Shown: piece after piece, positions 10,571 through 19,186 of the stretch | Numbering within the stretch: the first letter of the stretch is position 1 | Layout of the letters: every line of letters begins with the position of its first letter | Position numbers and translations under genes: made by a program | Assembly (NCBI GenBank): GCA_964548165.1 | Contig: CAZJQD010000015.1 | Location: forward strand, 1,359-65,358 | Source of the DNA: CAZJQD01 sp964548165 [NCBI: uncultured bacterium] | GTDB taxonomy: Bacteria; UBA8481 | Direction: 5' to 3' | Length of the DNA stretch: 64,000 nt | The notes under the pieces: generated by a model | Seen by the model: the letters and a program-made list of their open reading frames with translations, nothing else | Databases searched by the model: none | Told to the model about the DNA's origin: nothing

Positions 10571-12721
10571 GTGCGCCTCTTCTCGTGGCTTCGCCGCGGT
10601 TCTGGATCCGATCGCGGCGTGGACCTCGGCGCGACACCGATGCGCACGCGGCGCTGGGAGCGTCACCTCGTGGTCGCCCTGCTCCTGGCCGCCGTCTCCA
10701 TCATGCTCTCCCAGCGCGTCCTGGAAAGGCCGGCCGAGCCCGTGGTCGGCCAGGTGCTGGAGGTCGATCTCTACGCGCCGCGCGGCTTCATCTACCGCGA
10801 TTGGATCGCCGCCGACGAGGCGGTGCGCGCCGAGTTCTCCCGGCTGCCCCAGCCGTACTCGTACGACGCCACGGGGTTCGAGGAGGGCGTGCGCAGGCTC
10901 AGGGCCTATTTCGAGGCGGACGGCGAGGACTCCCGGAATCCTGAGCTGGTCATCGCCCAGCCCGCGCGCCGGCAGAAGGCGTGGCGCCAGATCGAGGGCC
11001 TCATTGCGCGGGCGCGCGGCGAGGGTCTCCTCGACAAGTCCTTCGCGCGCGACGAGACGCTCTCGCTCCTGGACAAGGAAGGTCGACAGCGCACGGTGCG
11101 TTCGCAGGCGCTCCTCCAGCCGGGCGCGTGGGAGCGCCACCTGGAGGGGCTCAGCGAGGATGAGGCCGCTCGCGTGGCCGGCCTCCTCGACCGCCACTTC
11201 ATCCCGACGATCCGCTTTGACGAAGTGAGGGCCCAGCGGCTCTACGCGGAGATCGCGCGCCGCATTCCACCGGCCGATGTCGCGTTCCCGTCCGAGCGTC
11301 CGATCATTGCCGCGGGCCAGGAACTGAACGAGCGCCACGTGGACATCATTCGCCAGCTCAACCTCTTCCTCGCCCGCCGCAACACGCTCACCACGGCCGC
11401 CCTTGTCCTCTTTCTCGTCCTCGTGCTCGTCCTCGGCTTCCTCTTCCTCAAGTACCAGCTGCCGGGCATCTATGACCGCCTGCGCGACGTGGCCGCCATC
11501 TCGTTCGCGTTCGGATCCGTGCTCCTTGTCTGTCTCATCAGCGAGCTCATCATCGCCCGGCTCAGCATCGGCACGATGACCCTCTCCTACGCCGCCCTGC
11601 CCGTCGCCACGTGCGCCGTCCTCCTGGCGCTCATCTACGACGCCCGCGTCGCGCTCATCTTTCCCGTCCTGCTCTGCGTGGTCGTCTCCGTCGCCATCGC
11701 CCCCCGCTCGGGCCTCCTGGTGGTGCATCTCTTCGGGTCCCTGGCGGCGCTTCTCTCTGCGCCCGCCTCAAGGCGTCGCTCCGACCTCCTACGCACGGGC
11801 CTCATCATCTCCGTCACGCAGGCGGTCACGGTCGTCCTGCTGGGCGTGTTGAGTGGTGAGCCGTTCCCCGCGCTCCAGTCCGACCTGCTCTCCGCGGTCA
11901 TCTCGGGCATCTTCGCCGCCATCGTCGCCCAGGTGCTCCTCCTGCCGCTGGAGGCAATTTCCCACCGCGTCTCCGCCTTCACGCTCCTCGAGCTTGCCGA
12001 CCTCAACCAACCGCTCCTCGCCGCCCTCCTCCGGCAGGCCCCAGGCACGTTCCAGCACTCCCAGCACGTCGCGCTACTCGTGCAGTCTGCGGCGGAGGCC
12101 GTGCACGCGAACTCGCTCCTCGCGCGCGTTGGCGCCTATTACCACGACATCGGGAAGATGGAGAAGCCCGAGTATTTCACCGAGAACCAGGGGATGGGGG
12201 CCACCGCGGGCCGCAACCCCCACGACACGCTCTCGCCCTCCCTCTCCGCCTCCGTCATCCGCGCGCACGTCTCCGACGGCATACGCCTGGCGGAGAAGGA
12301 GCGCCTCCCGGAGCCCGTCATCGATTTCATCTCCCAGCACCATGGCACCGCCGTCATGGGGGTCTTCTACCACCGCGCGCTGGAGCGGGCGGGGGAGGAT
12401 GACGAGATCAACCGGGCCGACTTCGCGTATCCTGGTCCACGGCCGCAGACGATCGAGACCGGGATCCTGATGCTGGCCGATGCCGCCGAGGCCGCGACGC
12501 GATCGCTGGCCCAGCCGACGGCGGCGCGGATCGAGCGGACCGTCCAGCGCGTCATCGCGGACATCTTCGAGAGCGGCGAACTGGACGAGTGCGAGCTCAC
12601 GCTCAAGGACCTCAATACGATCGCGGGCCAGTTCACGCGCGTGCTCTGCGGCATCTACCACAGCCGGCGCGTGGAGTATCCGGACGCCAGCGATATCGCC
12701 GAGGCCCAGCGGCGGCGATGA
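10571..12721 (+). CDS. PgpH-like 7TM receptor with HD phosphohydrolase domain
   Basis: This 716-residue protein (GTG start; an ATG at 10640 is possible) has an N-terminal membrane anchor (~residues 35-53) and a large extracytoplasmic region (~60-275) resembling the 7TMR-HDED domain. About seven hydrophobic helices (~280-470) follow, then a cytoplasmic HD domain. The HD signature is YHDIGKMEKPEYF at ~residue 523, with HN-type elements GRNPHDTLSPSLSA and ISQHHGTAVM after it. In Firmicutes the PgpH/YqfF protein hydrolyses c-di-AMP, and the gene sits just upstream of ybeY as here. That substrate is inferred by family; no c-di-AMP cyclase is in the window. Stop and ybeY start overlap (ATGA). Confidence 0.88.
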   Translation: MRLFSWLRRGSGSDRGVDLGATPMRTRRWERHLVVALLLAAVSIMLSQRVLERPAEPVVGQVLEVDLYAPRGFIYRDWIAADEAVRAEFSRLPQPYSYDATGFEEGVRRLRAYFEADGEDSRNPELVIAQPARRQKAWRQIEGLIARARGEGLLDKSFARDETLSLLDKEGRQRTVRSQALLQPGAWERHLEGLSEDEAARVAGLLDRHFIPTIRFDEVRAQRLYAEIARRIPPADVAFPSERPIIAAGQELNERHVDIIRQLNLFLARRNTLTTAALVLFLVLVLVLGFLFLKYQLPGIYDRLRDVAAISFAFGSVLLVCLISELIIARLSIGTMTLSYAALPVATCAVLLALIYDARVALIFPVLLCVVVSVAIAPRSGLLVVHLFGSLAALLSAPASRRRSDLLRTGLIISVTQAVTVVLLGVLSGEPFPALQSDLLSAVISGIFAAIVAQVLLLPLEAISHRVSAFTLLELADLNQPLLAALLRQAPGTFQHSQHVALLVQSAAEAVHANSLLARVGAYYHDIGKMEKPEYFTENQGMGATAGRNPHDTLSPSLSASVIRAHVSDGIRLAEKERLPEPVIDFISQHHGTAVMGVFYHRALERAGEDDEINRADFAYPGPRPQTIETGILMLADAAEAATRSLAQPTAARIERTVQRVIADIFESGELDECELTLKDLNTIAGQFTRVLCGIYHSRRVEYPDASDIAEAQRRR

Positions 12722-13236
12722 CGGCGTCGAAGACCGCGTCGAGGACGCCGCCGAGGACGGCGTCGAAGCGGTCCCGGGGCCGCGGCGGCGAACCGCGGGC
12801 GAAGGCAGCGCGCCCGCGCTTGACCGTTCCCCTGGTCGTTCAGGCGGCGCCGGGAGTCACGATCCCCCCGTCGACACGACGCGCCCTCGTGGCCTGTCTC
12901 CCCGGCGTCGCCGCCGTCTGGCGCCGACCGCCGGAATCTTCCGAGCTGATCGTCCGCTACGTGAATGACGCCTCCATTCGCCGCCTGAACCAGCGGTTCA
13001 AGGGGCGCGACTATGCCACCGATGTCCTCGCGTTCGTCACCGGTGACGTCACCGTCTCCGTCACCACGGCGCGCCGGCAGGCCCGGGAAGAGGGCCATTC
13101 GCTCCGGCGCGAGCTCGTGCACCTCGCCGTCCACGGGCTCCTTCATCTCGGCGGCTGGAACGACGCCACGCCCCGCCAGAGAGCGCGCATGGAGAAGACC
13201 ACGATTGCCATCCTTGAGGCGGCCGCCGTCCAGTAG
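12718..13236 (+). CDS. ybeY: YbeY-type endoribonuclease with Asp replacing the third zinc His
   Basis: The ATG overlapping the preceding stop gives 172 residues. The first ~35 are a basic, low-complexity Arg/Lys/Ala extension, then comes the YbeY domain. The zinc motif is HGLLHLGGWND (near residues 139-149): the first two His are present, but the usual third His of HGxLHLxGYDH is Asp. The same Asp variant is, as far as I recall, common in Bacteroidetes YbeY, so activity is plausible. YbeY acts in 16S rRNA 3'-end maturation and ribosome quality control. Context with a PgpH-like gene upstream is conserved; the usual phoH neighbour is not present. Confidence 0.88.
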   Translation: MTASKTASRTPPRTASKRSRGRGGEPRAKAARPRLTVPLVVQAAPGVTIPPSTRRALVACLPGVAAVWRRPPESSELIVRYVNDASIRRLNQRFKGRDYATDVLAFVTGDVTVSVTTARRQAREEGHSLRRELVHLAVHGLLHLGGWNDATPRQRARMEKTTIAILEAAAVQ

Positions 13237-13256
13237 TCGCTAAGTGACGAAAACTC

Positions 13257-13283
13257 AGTTCCGCATTTCCGCAGTCTGACACC
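13257..13283 (+). repeat. Copy 1 of a ~25-bp REP-like element
   Basis: Between ybeY and the next gene lies a stretch reading AGTTCCGCA-TTTCCGCAG-TCTGACACC. Over 24 bases it differs by about one base from each arm of the inverted pair at 18116-18240. It contains a direct repeat of TTCCGCA. Intergenic placement of all copies suggests a REP-like dispersed element. Confidence 0.6.
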
Positions 13284-13308
13284 GCCGCCTGTGGTATCCT
13301 GACCTCCA

Positions 13309-14292
13309 ATGTTTGCATCCTTGGGCATCCTGGCCGTCATCCTCGGCCTTTACGTGGTCTCGGCCTTCATGTCGGGGTCGGAGGCCTCGCTCTTCTCCTT
13401 GAAGCCGCACCAATTGGAGCATCTCGGCGCGGTCCGCGCGCGTACCGAATCCATGCTCCGCAAGCCCCGCCACCTCCTGATCGTGATCCTCTGCGCTAAC
13501 CTGGCGGTCAACACGATGGCCGCATCCCTGGCCGAGCGGCTCGCTCACGATCTCTTCGGGACCTGGGGCATCCCCGTGGCCATCGCGTTGGCCGGCCTAT
13601 GCGTCCTCATCTTCGGCGAGGTCGTGCCGCAGACCTTTGCCATGAGTCACAACGTGTCGTTTGCCCGATTCGCGTCGCCTCTCATCTCGATCCTGTACAC
13701 GGTGTCTCAGCCCATCGTCATGATCCTCTATCCCCTGACGCGACTCCTCACGAGGCGGCTGGAGGGGAGCCCGGCGGAGCAGTTGACCGAGGAGGACATC
13801 ACGGCGCTCGTGGTGGACGGGGAGAAGAAGGGCGCCCTCGACCAGGTGGAGCGCCGCTGGATCCACTCCATCTTCATGCTCGACAAGCGCAAGGCCATCG
13901 ACCTGATGATCCCCCGGGAGCGCATCTTCGCCCTCCCCAAGGACGTCGACTTCGCCACCGCGCTCGAGGCGATCCGGACGACGCACTACTCCCGGATCCC
14001 CCTGTATGCGGGATCGATCGACACCGTCATCGGGGTCCTTTATGCCAAGGACATGCTGGCCGCCCACGCGCGCGGCCAGGAGGTCAAGCCGGTCCGCATC
14101 GCGCGCGAGCCCCTGGTCGTGCCGCGATGGCGCCGCTGTGACTACCTCCTCAACGAGCTTCGCGCCCGCAAGACGCACCTGGCGATCGTCGTCGACGAGT
14201 TCGGGGCGACCGTCGGCATCCTCACGCTGGAGAACATCCTCGAGGCCATCGTCGGGCGGATCCGCGACGAGCGGCGGGAGGGGCGCAAGTGA
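13309..14292 (+). CDS. CNNM/DUF21-CBS membrane protein lacking the CorC_HlyC domain
   Basis: This 327-residue protein has an N-terminal DUF21 (CNNM) membrane domain (~residues 1-175) with several helices and the family segment IFGEVVPQTFAMS. A CBS pair follows (~195-320) with MIPRERIFALP and VVDEFGATVGILTLENILEAIVG. It ends right after the second CBS motif, so the CorC_HlyC transporter-associated domain found in the next gene is missing. The family is linked to magnesium/cobalt homeostasis, with adenine nucleotides binding the CBS domains. The stop overlaps the GTG of a full-length paralogue, suggesting a heteromeric pair; that is inference. Confidence 0.88.
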   Translation: MFASLGILAVILGLYVVSAFMSGSEASLFSLKPHQLEHLGAVRARTESMLRKPRHLLIVILCANLAVNTMAASLAERLAHDLFGTWGIPVAIALAGLCVLIFGEVVPQTFAMSHNVSFARFASPLISILYTVSQPIVMILYPLTRLLTRRLEGSPAEQLTEEDITALVVDGEKKGALDQVERRWIHSIFMLDKRKAIDLMIPRERIFALPKDVDFATALEAIRTTHYSRIPLYAGSIDTVIGVLYAKDMLAAHARGQEVKPVRIAREPLVVPRWRRCDYLLNELRARKTHLAIVVDEFGATVGILTLENILEAIVGRIRDERREGRK

Positions 14293-15590
14293 TCGGGACG
14301 CCGGAGGGGATGCCCGCGTGGTTTCTCTGGGGTGGACCGGTCTTCATCGTCGTCATGATCGGAGCCGTTGGTTTCTTCGCAGGGGTCGAGACAGGGCTTT
14401 TCTCGATCTCCGTCGCCCGGATCCGCCGGCTCTCCGGGAAGGGTGATCGCCGCGCCCAGATCATCGAGAAACTCCTGGAGCGGCCGGCCTACTTCATCGG
14501 CACGGCCCTCATCGGCATTAACCTCGCCCATGTCTCCCTGGCCGTGATCTCGTCCTACTACATCGGGTTCTGGATCGAGAACGCGAAGTGGGCGGCGATG
14601 ATCAACACGCTTGCCGTGACGCCGCTGGTCCTCTTCTTCGGCGAGGTCCTGCCGAAGTCCGTCTTCCGGCTCCGGCCGAACACCATGACGCTCATCTTCG
14701 CGCGGCCTTTCCTCTGGTGTTACCGGGTTCTCAAGCCGTTTACGAGCATCATCCTGGCGGTGGCAAAGCGGCTGCTTCCCGGAGGGCTCGGCCACGAGTT
14801 TGATGCTCAGCGGCACCGCGAGGAGATCCTGGGGCTCGTGCGCGCCGGCGAGAAGTCGGGCGTCGTGGAGGACGACGAGAAGCAGATGATCGAGTCCGTG
14901 CTGGAGCTGGGGGAGATCACGGTCCGCGAGGTGATGGTGCCCCGCGTCGCCATGGCGGCGATACCCATCCGGATGGCGTATCGCGAGATGCTGGAGCGTA
15001 CAACGACGGAGGGCTACACGCGGTACCCGGTCTACGACGAGACCCCCGATCGCGTTCTGGGCATCCTCCATGTCGCCGATCTGCTCGACCGCGCCGGCGT
15101 GGACGCCGCGAAGCTGCGTCCCCCCATCTTCATCCCCGAGACCGCGAAGGTCGACGATGCCCTGGAGCAGCTGCGCGCCGCGGGACTCCACATGGCCATC
15201 GTCGTGGACGAGTACGGCGGCACGGCCGGGCTCGTGACGATCGAGGACCTCCTCGAGGAGATGGTTGGCGAGATCGACGACGAGCACGACGACTCGCATT
15301 CGCTCGTCGTCAAGCTGGGCGAGGGCGCCTGGTCCGTCGACGCCCGCGCCGACATCGATGAGCTCGAGGAGATGACCGGGGTTCGGCTCCAGTGCGAGGA
15401 CAACGATATCGAGACCGTTGGCGGCTACGTGCTGGAACAGCTGGGCCGAATCCCGAAGGCGGGCGAGGAAGTGCCTTCGGAGAGCGTCCTCCTGCGCGTC
15501 ACCGCCGCCGACGACCGGCGCGTCCTCCGCGTCGAGATCACGAACTTGCCGACCGTGGCCAGCGGCGGCCCGGACAACGGGGAGGCCTGA
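14289..15590 (+). CDS. CNNM/DUF21-CBS-CorC_HlyC membrane protein (full length)
   Basis: This 433-residue paralogue of the preceding gene starts at a GTG overlapping its stop. It has a DUF21 membrane domain (~1-185) with [15 protein letters not shown], a CBS pair (~200-320) with [15 protein letters not shown] and [20 protein letters not shown], and a C-terminal CorC_HlyC domain (~340-425) with [12 protein letters not shown] and [15 protein letters not shown]. These proteins are often named hemolysins, but the evidence in the family points to divalent cation efflux or its regulation, mainly Mg2+. It is six bases ahead of rnr in the same run. Confidence 0.92.
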   Translation: MIGTPEGMPAWFLWGGPVFIVVMIGAVGFFAGVETGLFSISVARIRRLSGKGDRRAQIIEKLLERPAYFIGTALIGINLAHVSLAVISSYYIGFWIENAKWAAMINTLAVTPLVLFFGEVLPKSVFRLRPNTMTLIFARPFLWCYRVLKPFTSIILAVAKRLLPGGLGHEFDAQRHREEILGLVRAGEKSGVVEDDEKQMIESVLELGEITVREVMVPRVAMAAIPIRMAYREMLERTTTEGYTRYPVYDETPDRVLGILHVADLLDRAGVDAAKLRPPIFIPETAKVDDALEQLRAAGLHMAIVVDEYGGTAGLVTIEDLLEEMVGEIDDEHDDSHSLVVKLGEGAWSVDARADIDELEEMTGVRLQCEDNDIETVGGYVLEQLGRIPKAGEEVPSESVLLRVTAADDRRVLRVEITNLPTVASGGPDNGEA

Positions 15591-15596
15591 GCGGTC

Positions 15597-17669
15597 ATGG
15601 CGAAGAGGGACGAGAGAGGACCGCTCTATCGGGGTCGACTGGGTCTTAAGCGCGGCATCGGCTGGGTCACGATCGAGATCGACGGCGCGACCGAGGATGT
15701 GCGGGTGGCCCGGGAGGATCTCGGCCTCGCGATGGATGGCGACAGCGTCATGGTGCGCGTCCTGCACCGCATGGGGCGCCTCACGGCCACGATCGAGGAG
15801 GTCGTGGAGCGCGTGCGCCGAACGGTGGTGGGCACCATCGACCTGAGAGGGCGGGAGGCCGTCCTCATCTCGGGGCGCGCCACGGAGCCGATCCGGCTCG
15901 TGGATCTGCCGCCGGGGAGGCTCTCGCCGAACACCCTCGCGGTTGCCGAGATCATCGAGCCGCCGACCGCGTACCTGCCCGCGCGCGCCCGCCTGGTCCG
16001 CATGATCGGGGAGTCGGGGGATCCCGCCGTGGAACTGGAGGCCTCGCGCCTGGCCTGGAACGTGCCAAACCCGTTTCCGGCCGCCGTGGAGGCCGCGGCC
16101 CGCGAGCTTCCGACAAGGCTCGGTCCCGCCGACCTGGCGGGGAGAATGGACTTTCGCGAGACGCCCCACTTCACGATCGACCCTCCGGATGCCCGGGATT
16201 TCGACGACGCGATCTCGATCGTGCCCGGCACGTCGCAGGGCAAGGACGGTTGGACGGTCGGCGTTCATATCGCCGACGTCTCCCACTTCGTCCAGGCGCG
16301 CGGCATCATCGACGAAGAGGCCTACGCGCGCGCGACGTCGACGTACCTCCCCGGCGCTGTCATCCCGATGCTCCCGGAGCGACTCTCCAACGGCGTCTGC
16401 TCGCTGGTGGAAGGCGAGGACCGGCTGACGGTCAGCATCGTCGTCGAGTTCGACGCGCGCCTCCAGCCGCATCGCTACCGGCACGGCCGCTCCGTCATCC
16501 GCTCGAAGCGACGGTTCACGTACGACGAGGTCGACGCGATCTGGGCGGCGGGCGCCGGCGATTTCCACGCCGAGCTCGTCCAGTTGAAGCGCATCGCCGA
16601 GAAGCTCTACGCCGCCCGCATGGCCCGCGGCGCCGTCGACTTTGACCTCCCCGAGCATAAGCCCATCCTCGACCTCGACGGCAAGGTCATCACCGTCAAG
16701 CGCATCGAGCGCACCTGGTCGCACCGGCTGATCGAGGAACTGATGATCATGGCCAACGAGCACGCGGCCCGAGCCATGCAGGATCGCGGCATCTACCGCG
16801 TCCACGAGGCGCCGAGCCCCGAGAAGATGATGCAGTTCCGTCGCGTCGCCGCCGCGCTTGGCAGGGGCACGCGCACCGGCAGTATCCCGAAGATCCTCTC
16901 GACCTTCGCCGACAGCCCGGCGCGCCCCGTCATCGAGCTGTTGGCGCTACGGACGATGACCGAGGCCCGCTATAGCGGGGACAATATCGGCCATTACGGG
17001 CTGGCGTCCGAGGCCTATAGCCATTTCACCTCGCCGATTCGCCGATACCCGGATCTCCTGGCGCATCGCCTGCTGATGGGCGATCCCGTTGGCTGGGATC
17101 TCAAGGCGGCCGCGTCGCACAGCTCGCGCAGGGAGCGCGAGGCGATGGAGGCCGAGCGCGATGCGCTGCGGATCAAGATGCTGGAGTTTGCCGAGACCAG
17201 GCTGGGAGAGCAGGTGAAGGGCATCGTCGACGGCGTGAGCCGGGACGGGCTCTTCATCATGCTCGAGATTGGACCGCGAGGCATGATCCCCCTGGACGAA
17301 CTGGGCCGCGAGCAGTTTCACTACGATCGCGACACGCTGACCCTGACCGGCCGACGAACGCACGTCCGGTGGCAGGTGGGACAGCCGGTCGAGGTCATCA
17401 TCGCGAGCGTGGACCTGGCCGGACGACAGCTCTACCTGACACCCGTGCGCGCCGACCGCGCCGCGTCCAAGGGGTCGAAGGGCGAGATCGCCTCGGAGAT
17501 GGCCGGCGCCGGGGCACGCGTGCCTGCGGCTCGCACACCCGGAGAGAAGCGCGCGGTAACCGCGGAGTCGGCCGAGGCGGCAAGGCGCAAGGATCTCGCG
17601 CGCGGCGAGGCCAACCGCCGCAAGCTCAAGAAGTTCCTCAAGACGCGAAAGAAAGGGAAGCGGCGATGA
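15597..17669 (+). CDS. rnr: Ribonuclease R (RNB-family 3'-5' exoribonuclease)
   Basis: The 690-residue product begins with an OB/cold-shock-type region (~5-180). The RNB catalytic domain then starts with the metal-binding motif DPPDARDFDDAIS at ~residue 196 and continues with HIADVSHFV and SHFTSPIRRYPDLL. An S1 RNA-binding domain follows (~535-620). The last ~60 residues are a Lys/Arg-rich tail, as is usual in RNase R. The N-terminal helix-turn-helix region of E. coli RNase R is absent, so the protein is shorter than that enzyme. It degrades structured RNA and, with SmpB-tmRNA, non-stop mRNA. Its stop overlaps smpB (ATGA); the matching tmRNA gene lies at 58598-58952. Confidence 0.94.
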   Translation: MAKRDERGPLYRGRLGLKRGIGWVTIEIDGATEDVRVAREDLGLAMDGDSVMVRVLHRMGRLTATIEEVVERVRRTVVGTIDLRGREAVLISGRATEPIRLVDLPPGRLSPNTLAVAEIIEPPTAYLPARARLVRMIGESGDPAVELEASRLAWNVPNPFPAAVEAAARELPTRLGPADLAGRMDFRETPHFTIDPPDARDFDDAISIVPGTSQGKDGWTVGVHIADVSHFVQARGIIDEEAYARATSTYLPGAVIPMLPERLSNGVCSLVEGEDRLTVSIVVEFDARLQPHRYRHGRSVIRSKRRFTYDEVDAIWAAGAGDFHAELVQLKRIAEKLYAARMARGAVDFDLPEHKPILDLDGKVITVKRIERTWSHRLIEELMIMANEHAARAMQDRGIYRVHEAPSPEKMMQFRRVAAALGRGTRTGSIPKILSTFADSPARPVIELLALRTMTEARYSGDNIGHYGLASEAYSHFTSPIRRYPDLLAHRLLMGDPVGWDLKAAASHSSRREREAMEAERDALRIKMLEFAETRLGEQVKGIVDGVSRDGLFIMLEIGPRGMIPLDELGREQFHYDRDTLTLTGRRTHVRWQVGQPVEVIIASVDLAGRQLYLTPVRADRAASKGSKGEIASEMAGAGARVPAARTPGEKRAVTAESAEAARRKDLARGEANRRKLKKFLKTRKKGKRR

Positions 17670-18112
17670 GCCTCCTGGCGGACAACCGGGTAGCGCGCCA
17701 GCGCTACTTCATCCTGGAGACATTCGTCGCAGGGATTGCGTTGAAGGGGACGGAGGTCAAGTCCATTCGCAACGGCCAATGCCAGATGCGCGATGCCTAC
17801 GTCAAGATGGTCGCCGGCCGCCCCGTGCTCGTGAACTGCCACATCTCTCCCTACTCCCACGGCAACATCGAGAACCACGAGCCTACGCGATCGAGACCCT
17901 TGCTCATGAAGAAGTCCGAGATCCGCCGGCTCATCGGCAAGGTCGAGGAAAAGGGCCTCACGATGGTGCCCCTGAAGATGTTCCTGATGCGCGGTTACAT
18001 CAAGGTGGAGGTAGCCGTCGCGAAGGGCAAGGAAGAGCGCGACAAGCGCGACACGATCAAGAAGCGCGAAGCTGACCGGGAGATCCAAAGAGCCATCCGC
18101 GGCCGGGGTTGA
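17666..18112 (+). CDS. smpB: SsrA-binding protein SmpB
   Basis: The ATG overlapping the rnr stop gives 148 residues, the normal SmpB size. Conserved SmpB features are visible: YFILETFVAGIALKGTEVKS (~residues 14-33), the DAYV element, NIENHEPTRSRPLLM and a basic C-terminal tail rich in KKREADREI that enters the ribosome during trans-translation. SmpB binds tmRNA and delivers it with EF-Tu to stalled ribosomes. It is the last gene of the ten-gene plus-strand run and converges on the porV-like gene across a 135-bp gap filled by an inverted repeat. Confidence 0.97.
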   Translation: MSLLADNRVARQRYFILETFVAGIALKGTEVKSIRNGQCQMRDAYVKMVAGRPVLVNCHISPYSHGNIENHEPTRSRPLLMKKSEIRRLIGKVEEKGLTMVPLKMFLMRGYIKVEVAVAKGKEERDKRDTIKKREADREIQRAIRGRG

Positions 18113-18115
18113 CCG

Positions 18116-18240
18116 TGGTGTCAGACTGCGGAATTGCGGATCTCAGAATATGAGAGTTACAATCATCTCGGAATTAGCTCAGACAAGGGAGCTACGTAAC
18201 TCCTTCAGAACCAGTTCCGCAAATCCGCAGTCTGACACCA
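18116..18240. repeat. Inverted pair of REP-like 25-bp elements between convergent genes
   Basis: Bases 18116-18140 and 18216-18240 are 25-bp inverted arms matching at 24 of 25 positions, flanking a 75-bp centre. Each outer end reads TGGTGTCAGACTGCGGA. A third copy lies at 13257-13283. The pair fills the gap between smpB (+) and the porV-like gene (-), so it could act as a two-way terminator or be a small mobile (MITE/REP-type) element. Confidence 0.7.
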
Positions 18241-18247
18241 GCGGAGA

Positions 18248-19186
18248 TTAGTAGCTGACAGTCAGTCCTATCCGGTGGGCGTCGCCGATGGATGCAAAGG
18301 GGACCCAGGCGTAATCCAGGGCCATGACCTTGTAGCGGAAGCCAGCGCCCAGCGAGAGGCCGTTGTCGAGGTCGTTACGGGAGTTGTAGCCGGCTCGAAG
18401 GGCGAAGGCGGGGATGAGCCTGAGTTCCACTCCCGCGCGATAGTCCAGCTCCTGGTTCCGGGGGAGGGCCAGCTCGCCGGACAGGCGGAGGTGATCGCGA
18501 AAGACGAGGACGCTGGCGCCAGCCGCGAACTCCATCGGCAGGTCTTCCTTGTCCCGGTCGAAGCGCACCTGAGGCCCGAGGTTGCGCGCGGCGATTCCGA
18601 GCTCGTAACGACCCCAGCGGAAGGGGGAGTGAAAGTGCAGGCCCAGGTCCGCGCCGAATCCCGTGCGCGAGGCATTGTCGATCTGCTCGTGGAAGAACTT
18701 CATCGCCACGCCCGCGTTCAGACGGCCGTTCAGGGGGATGCCCCCGCCGACCGTCACGAGCAGGGCGTCGGCGCCGAACGTGCCGGCGCCGTTCGGGTTG
18801 GAGAGCGTGCGTCGCGTGAGGGAGCCGTGGTCGAGGTAATGGATCGAACCGGCGAGACGGAGACTGCGGAAGGGCCCCGCGAACGCGATGTAGTTCGAGG
18901 TGGCATCGAGCAGGTATTGGTTGTGCTGGAGGAGAATCTCCCTCTGCTCCATCGTCGCGAGGCCCGCCGGATTGTACGGGAGGACTTCCACGCCGCCGGA
19001 CCGGGCCACGTAGGCCTCGCCCTGGGCGGCGGCGGCGGCCCCCGCGTTCAGGCGGAGGAAATCGGCCGTGCTCGATGCCGCATCGCCGCGCTCCGCGACG
19101 GCGGGAGCGGGTGAGGCTAGTGCCATGAGGGAGAGGACCACGGCTGTTGCCAAGGTCGCCTGCGCGCGCTTCAAGGGGGAGCTCAT
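18248..19186 (-). CDS. PorV/PorQ-family outer-membrane beta-barrel protein
   Basis: This 312-residue protein has a signal peptide (hydrophobic VVLSLMALASPAPAVA, cleavage near residue 31). The mature N-terminus FLRLNAGAAAAAQGEAYVARSGGVEVLPYNPAGLA is typical of PorV-like proteins, in which loss-of-symmetry FadL-like barrels keep an ...NPAGLA motif. Alternating beta strands run to the end, which closes with GLTVSY. In Bacteroidetes PorV is the outer-membrane shuttle of the type IX secretion system, receiving cargo with a C-terminal sorting domain; many other phyla carry PorV relatives. It is the last gene of the operon, and its ATG overlaps the stop of the giant protein gene. Serving that protein is a strong contextual inference. 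No other T9SS core gene is in the window. Confidence 0.85.
   Translation of the reverse strand: MSSPLKRAQATLATAVVLSLMALASPAPAVAERGDAASSTADFLRLNAGAAAAAQGEAYVARSGGVEVLPYNPAGLATMEQREILLQHNQYLLDATSNYIAFAGPFRSLRLAGSIHYLDHGSLTRRTLSNPNGAGTFGADALLVTVGGGIPLNGRLNAGVAMKFFHEQIDNASRTGFGADLGLHFHSPFRWGRYELGIAARNLGPQVRFDRDKEDLPMEFAAGASVLVFRDHLRLSGELALPRNQELDYRAGVELRLIPAFALRAGYNSRNDLDNGLSLGAGFRYKVMALDYAWVPFASIGDAHRIGLTVSY

Noticed and set aside
13309-15590. Hemolysin annotation for the CNNM/CBS proteins
   Set aside because: The HlyC/hemolysin name is historical; domain content points to cation homeostasis, not a toxin.
14142-16805. 887-codon minus-strand frame opposite the CNNM and rnr genes
   Set aside because: It is antisense to three well-supported genes and has shadow-type composition without motifs.
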